A DNA stretch of 64,000 bases. Origin: Streptomyces antibioticus. GTDB taxonomy: Bacteria; Actinomycetota; Actinomycetes; Streptomycetales; Streptomycetaceae. The stretch spans positions 125,305 through 189,304 of the forward strand of contig NZ_KQ948428.1 of NCBI RefSeq assembly GCF_001514065.1, given 5' to 3'. Position 1 is the first letter of the stretch, and the number at the start of each line of letters is the position of its first letter. The notes under the pieces are model-generated. The model ran no database searches. It worked only from the letters and a program-made list of their open reading frames with translations, and was not told the origin of the DNA. This document shows, piece after piece, positions 60,963-64,000 of this stretch. A program made the translations under genes and the position numbers.

Positions 60963-62246
60963 CTACTGGATGCCCCTCAGAGCGTTCTCGAGGATCGCGG
61001 CGCCTTCCTCGGCCTCCGCGACGGTGAGGGACAGCGGCGGGGCGACCCTCAGGGCGCTGGTGTTGTGGCCGCCGCCCTTGCCGATGAGCAGCCCGCCCGC
61101 GCGGCACGCCTCCAGCACCGCGCTCGCGGCGTCCGGGTCGGCCTGGTCGGTGCCGGGTCTCACCAGCTCGATGCCGAGCATCAGCCCGCGGCCCCGGACC
61201 TCGCGCACGCCGGGCACCTGCGCGGCGACGGCCCGCAGCCGCTCGATGAGGAGCCCGCCGACGCGCCGGGCGTTGCCCTGGAGGTCGTGTTCCAGGAGGT
61301 ACGACAGGTTCGCGAGGCCCGCCGCCATGGTGATCTGGGTGCCGCCGAACGTCGAGATGCTGTTGGCGTCCAGGCAGTTCATGATCTCGGCGCGGGCGAC
61401 GACACCGCCGATGGACATGCCGTTGCCGATGCCCTTGGCGAAGGTGAGGATGTCGGGCGGGCCGTGCTGCCCGTGCGCCTGCCAGCCCCAGAAGTTGTCG
61501 CCGGTGCGGCCCCAGCCGGTCTGCACCTCGTCGGCGATCCACAGGATGCCGCGCTCGCTGAGCACCTCGCGGAAGGCGGCGTACAGCCCGTCGGGCGGGG
61601 AGGTGAAGCCGCCGACGCCCTGGATCGGTTCGGCGATCAGGGCGGCGGGCGGGCGGGTGTGGCCGAGGAGATCCTTCAGGTCCTCGACGCAGGCCGCGAT
61701 GAAGTCGTCGTCGCTCAGGTCGGCGTACGGGCCGCGGGTGCGGACGCCGCCATGGACGTACAGCGCCTGGAGCGGGGACAGCGAGGTCGGGGACCAGCCG
61801 CGGTTGCCGGTGATGCCGACCGCGCTGAAGGAGCGGCCGTGGTAGCTGTTGCGCATCGCGAGGATGGTGTTGCTGCGGCGGTACGTCGTCGCGAGCAGCA
61901 GGGCGGTGTCGTTGGCCTCGGTGCCGGAGGTGGTGAAGAAGACGCGGGCGTCCGGGATGCCGGACAACTGGGCGATGCGCTCGGCGAGTTCGATCATGGG
62001 CCGGTTGAGGTAGAGCGTGGACGAATGGATGATCCGCCCGGCCTGCTCGCTCACCGCCTTGGTGACCTCGGGCAGCGCGTGCGCGGTCATCGTGGTCAGG
62101 ATGCCGCCGAAGAAGTCGAGGTACTTGTTGCCCTCGGCGTCCCACACGTACCGGCCCTCGCCGTGCGTGATCTCCAGGGGGTTCTCGTAGTAGAGGGCGA
62201 GCCAGTCGGGGAGGACGGAACGATGGCGTGCGAACAGGTCGCTCAC
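60963..62246 (-). CDS. class III aminotransferase (omega-amino acid / beta-alanine type)
   Basis: A 427-residue PLP enzyme of the aspartate aminotransferase superfamily class III. The phosphate-binding FFTTSGTEANDTALLLA, the WIADEVQTGWGRTG aspartate segment and the PLP lysine in TFAKGIGNG are visible. In context it would transaminate beta-alanine or beta-aminoisobutyrate made by the pathway to a semialdehyde. The start is GTG 62246, overlapping the nitrilase 2 stop (GTGA). Confidence 0.9.
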   Translation of the reverse strand: MSDLFARHRSVLPDWLALYYENPLEITHGEGRYVWDAEGNKYLDFFGGILTTMTAHALPEVTKAVSEQAGRIIHSSTLYLNRPMIELAERIAQLSGIPDARVFFTTSGTEANDTALLLATTYRRSNTILAMRNSYHGRSFSAVGITGNRGWSPTSLSPLQALYVHGGVRTRGPYADLSDDDFIAACVEDLKDLLGHTRPPAALIAEPIQGVGGFTSPPDGLYAAFREVLSERGILWIADEVQTGWGRTGDNFWGWQAHGQHGPPDILTFAKGIGNGMSIGGVVARAEIMNCLDANSISTFGGTQITMAAGLANLSYLLEHDLQGNARRVGGLLIERLRAVAAQVPGVREVRGRGLMLGIELVRPGTDQADPDAASAVLEACRAGGLLIGKGGGHNTSALRVAPPLSLTVAEAEEGAAILENALRGIQ

Positions 62247-63085
62247 GGCTGCACCAGCCCCTCGTACGCGTCGGGCCTGCGGTCCCGGTAGAAGGCCCAC
62301 TGCTGCCGTACCTCTTCGATGAGGTCGAAGTCGAGGTCGCGGACGACGAGTTCCTCTTCCTTGTCGCTCGCGGTGTCCCCGACGAACTGACCGCGCGGGT
62401 CGACGAAGTACGACGTCCCGTAGAAGTCGTTGTCGCCGTACTCCTCGACGCCGACGCGGTTGATCGCGGCGACGAAGTACTCGTTGGCGACGGCGGCCGC
62501 CGGCTGTTCGAGCCGCCAGAGGTAGGAGGACAGGCCGCGGTGGGTGGCGGAGGGGTTGTAGACGAGCTGGGCGCCGTTGAGGCCCAGTTGGCGCCAGCCC
62601 TCCGGGAAGTGGCGGTCGTAGCAGATGTAGACGCCGACCTTCCCCACGGCCGTGTCGAAGACGGGCCAGCCCACGTTGCCCGGCTTGAAGTAGTACTTCT
62701 CCCAGAAGCCCTTCACCTGCGGGATGTGGTGCTTGCGGTACTTGCCGAGGAAGGTGCCGTCGGCGTCGATCACGGCGGCGGTGTTGTAGTAGAAGCCGGA
62801 CTGCTCGACCTCGAAGACCGGCACCACGATCACCATGCCGGTCTCGCGGGCGAGGTCCTGCATACGGCGCACGGTCGGCCCGTCGGGCACCGGCTCGGCC
62901 CACCGGTAGTGCTCCGGCTCCTGGACCTGGCAGAAGTAGGGGGCGTTGAACACTTCCTGGAAGCCGATGATCTTCGCACCCTGGCGGGCCGCCTCGCGGG
63001 CGTGCTCCTCGTGTTTCGCCACCATGGACTCGGTGTCGCCGGTCCAGGTGGCCTGGACCAGAGCGGCACGAACGACGTTGGCCAT
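62243..63085 (-). CDS. nitrilase-superfamily N-carbamoyl amidohydrolase 2
   Basis: A second 280-residue copy, with E44, K118 and C155 at the same positions as copy 1 and long shared stretches (VQEPEHY/VQDKAFY region, GKYRKHHIPQV, ICYDRHFPEGWR). It is translationally coupled to the aminotransferase gene, while copy 1 is coupled to the hydantoinase. The two may serve different carbamoyl acids, for example beta-alanine and branched or alpha-amino types. ATG 63085 follows GGAGCAG. It is the first gene of the upstream half of the operon. Confidence 0.9.
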   Translation of the reverse strand: MANVVRAALVQATWTGDTESMVAKHEEHAREAARQGAKIIGFQEVFNAPYFCQVQEPEHYRWAEPVPDGPTVRRMQDLARETGMVIVVPVFEVEQSGFYYNTAAVIDADGTFLGKYRKHHIPQVKGFWEKYYFKPGNVGWPVFDTAVGKVGVYICYDRHFPEGWRQLGLNGAQLVYNPSATHRGLSSYLWRLEQPAAAVANEYFVAAINRVGVEEYGDNDFYGTSYFVDPRGQFVGDTASDKEEELVVRDLDFDLIEEVRQQWAFYRDRRPDAYEGLVQP

Positions 63086-63255
63086 GAGCTGCTCCTTCGA
63101 CGGGACGTCAGAGCCTCTACGCCCGTAGATGCAGGCCGTAGAGGGTCGAAAGTAAGCCTCTCCGGGAGCCTTGCCAAGACCATCGTCGTTAACCCGCGGA
63201 GTCGATCACGTTTCACACTCACGTGGGTGAGCGCGGGCAGGTCCGGGGGGCCTGC
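63086..63255. promoter_or_regulatory. 170-bp region upstream of nitrilase 2 with an inverted repeat
   Basis: The inverted repeat CTACG-CC-CGTAG lies near 63117-63129, with a longer CTCTACG...CGTAGAG pair over about 30 bases. A CACGTTTCA copy related to the CATGTTTCA repeat occurs near 63207. This is the probable main promoter and operator of the catabolic genes; end positions are approximate. Confidence 0.4.
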
Positions 63256-64000
63256 TCAGCCGGTGTGACCGGCGACCCGGAGGGCGTGGACGAGGTCCCA
63301 GTGCCGTTCCTCCGAGACCCCCCGGGCGGCCTCCAGGAGCAGCGGTACGAGGGTCTGCGGGCCGGGGGCGGCGCTGCGGGCGGCCTCCTCCGGGGTGCGG
63401 ACGCGGACGTAGGCGTCGAGCAGGGCCCGCACCTCGCGCCGGCGCCCCTCGTGGACGAGCCCGAGCACGGCGTGCCCGACCTCCTCGGCGGGCCGTACGA
63501 CGCCCTGCCGCAGCACCTGCTCCCCGTCCGCGCCGCGCCCCGCCTCCACCAGCGCGTCCGCCGCCGCGACGAGCCGCTCCGCGGGCAGCGAGGCGGCCTC
63601 CCACAGCAGGGTCGCCCAGTCGGCGCCGAGCCCGGCGTGCTGGAGTTCGGCGGCGAGCAGCGGGAAACGGGCGGCAGGCCAGTAGGCGGCGTCGACCAGC
63701 AGAGCGTGCGCCTCTCCGCTGCGCCCCTCGCGACGCAGTCGTACGAGCTGCTCGACGGCCTGCGCCACCTCACGCCGGTCCGTGTTGTCCAGCGGCTCGG
63801 CCTGCGGCTCCGGCGCCTGCGCCGCCGCGCCGGCCCCGGCGAACCGGGCTCCGCGCGGGGTGCGCCGACCGGTCGCGGCCGGGGTGGGCGGCGTCGGCTC
63901 GACAGCGGGCGGTACGACGACCGGAGCGGCGTCCTCCTCGACCATCCCGGCGAACCGCGCACTGCCCCGGCGGCGTTTGCGCTGCTTGGGGGTGGGGGCG
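63256..64000 (-). CDS. helical-repeat hypothetical protein, truncated at the window edge
   Basis: About 247 residues are visible and the gene continues past 64000. The C-terminal 180 residues form regular helix pairs (VEQLVRLRREGRSGEAHALL, LLAAELQHAGLGADWATLLWEA, RGADGEQVLRQGV) like a TPR-type solenoid. Before that is a Pro/Ala-rich linker, and at the window edge a basic segment (PTPKQRKRRRGSARFAG). No catalytic motif is seen. It may be a large scaffold protein. Confidence 0.65.
   Translation of the reverse strand, partial: APTPKQRKRRRGSARFAGMVEEDAAPVVVPPAVEPTPPTPAATGRRTPRGARFAGAGAAAQAPEPQAEPLDNTDRREVAQAVEQLVRLRREGRSGEAHALLVDAAYWPAARFPLLAAELQHAGLGADWATLLWEAASLPAERLVAAADALVEAGRGADGEQVLRQGVVRPAEEVGHAVLGLVHEGRRREVRALLDAYVRVRTPEEAARSAAPGPQTLVPLLLEAARGVSEERHWDLVHALRVAGHTG

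Overview
The window is a piece of Streptomyces chromosome, or of a very close relative. The evidence is very high G+C with G/C in most third codon positions, frequent GTG starts, densely packed genes with ATGA/GTGA overlaps, and a crotonyl-CoA reductase / ethylmalonyl-CoA locus followed by psd-pssA as in Streptomyces genomes. I saw no rRNA, tRNA, CRISPR array, complete insertion sequence or prophage.

Layout. 1-5000: an SRPBCC protein, a radical SAM protein with a perfect actinobacterial SOS box upstream, a secreted tripeptidyl-aminopeptidase-like hydrolase, Rid and GNAT genes, and a HEAT-repeat protein. 5385-14615: the ethylmalonyl-CoA pathway. It has a double-module 3-hydroxyacyl-CoA dehydrogenase, a TetR regulator, then ccr, ecm, mcl, mch and mcd in one operon, with an operator-like palindrome lying inside the apparent ccr promoter. 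14786-16283: psd and pssA (phosphatidylethanolamine synthesis), ending in a strong terminator. 16355-21133: a five-gene branched-chain amino acid type ABC transporter, divergent from a PucR-type regulator. 22551-28090: glycerate kinase, an ADP-ribosylglycohydrolase/Nudix pair, a cytoplasmic subtilase with a small partner protein that may act as a trans propeptide, and a sirtuin. 28113-33679: an alkylation-repair pair (ogt, Ada-AlkA) and a metal-efflux P1B-4 ATPase divergent from an ArsR/SmtB sensor and an MFS gene. 33656-39490: a 35-bp tandem repeat, a PAS/GAF/PP2C phosphatase, a small secreted protein, and a scarred accessory locus. In that locus a truncated macro-domain copy and an intact macro-domain gene flank a low-G+C GAF/Kelch gene pair; a decayed P450 follows.

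39487-45591 is an ebo-type gene cluster: a phosphodiesterase-like protein, EboE, a TatD hydrolase (EboB), EboA, a sugar-phosphate isomerase-like TIM barrel and a UbiA prenyltransferase (EboC). Its biochemistry is still poorly defined; related clusters elsewhere are tied to moving a precursor metabolite across the membrane. 45724-52114: a phytoene-desaturase-like oxidoreductase, an inositol-monophosphatase-family enzyme, a gamma-glutamyltransferase, and a two-component pair whose kinase and regulator genes are joined by two tandem, translationally chained 16-codon mini-ORFs. 52281-54211: an AhpD-like protein and a DUF3558-like secreted protein.

54242-63085 is a catabolic regulon for hydantoins or reduced pyrimidines: an NCS1 permease, an LLM flavin/F420 oxidoreductase, a hydantoinase, two nitrilase-family carbamoyl amidohydrolases, an aminotransferase and a PucR regulator, all on the minus strand. 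It has no classical dihydropyrimidine dehydrogenase, so the LLM enzyme is a candidate for the missing redox step. The window ends inside a helical-repeat hypothetical gene.

The items most worth following up are the ebo cluster, the LLM-containing pyrimidine/hydantoin regulon, the macro-domain-flanked GAF/Kelch insertion, the subtilase/small-protein pair, the mini-ORF chain in the two-component operon and the ccr promoter.
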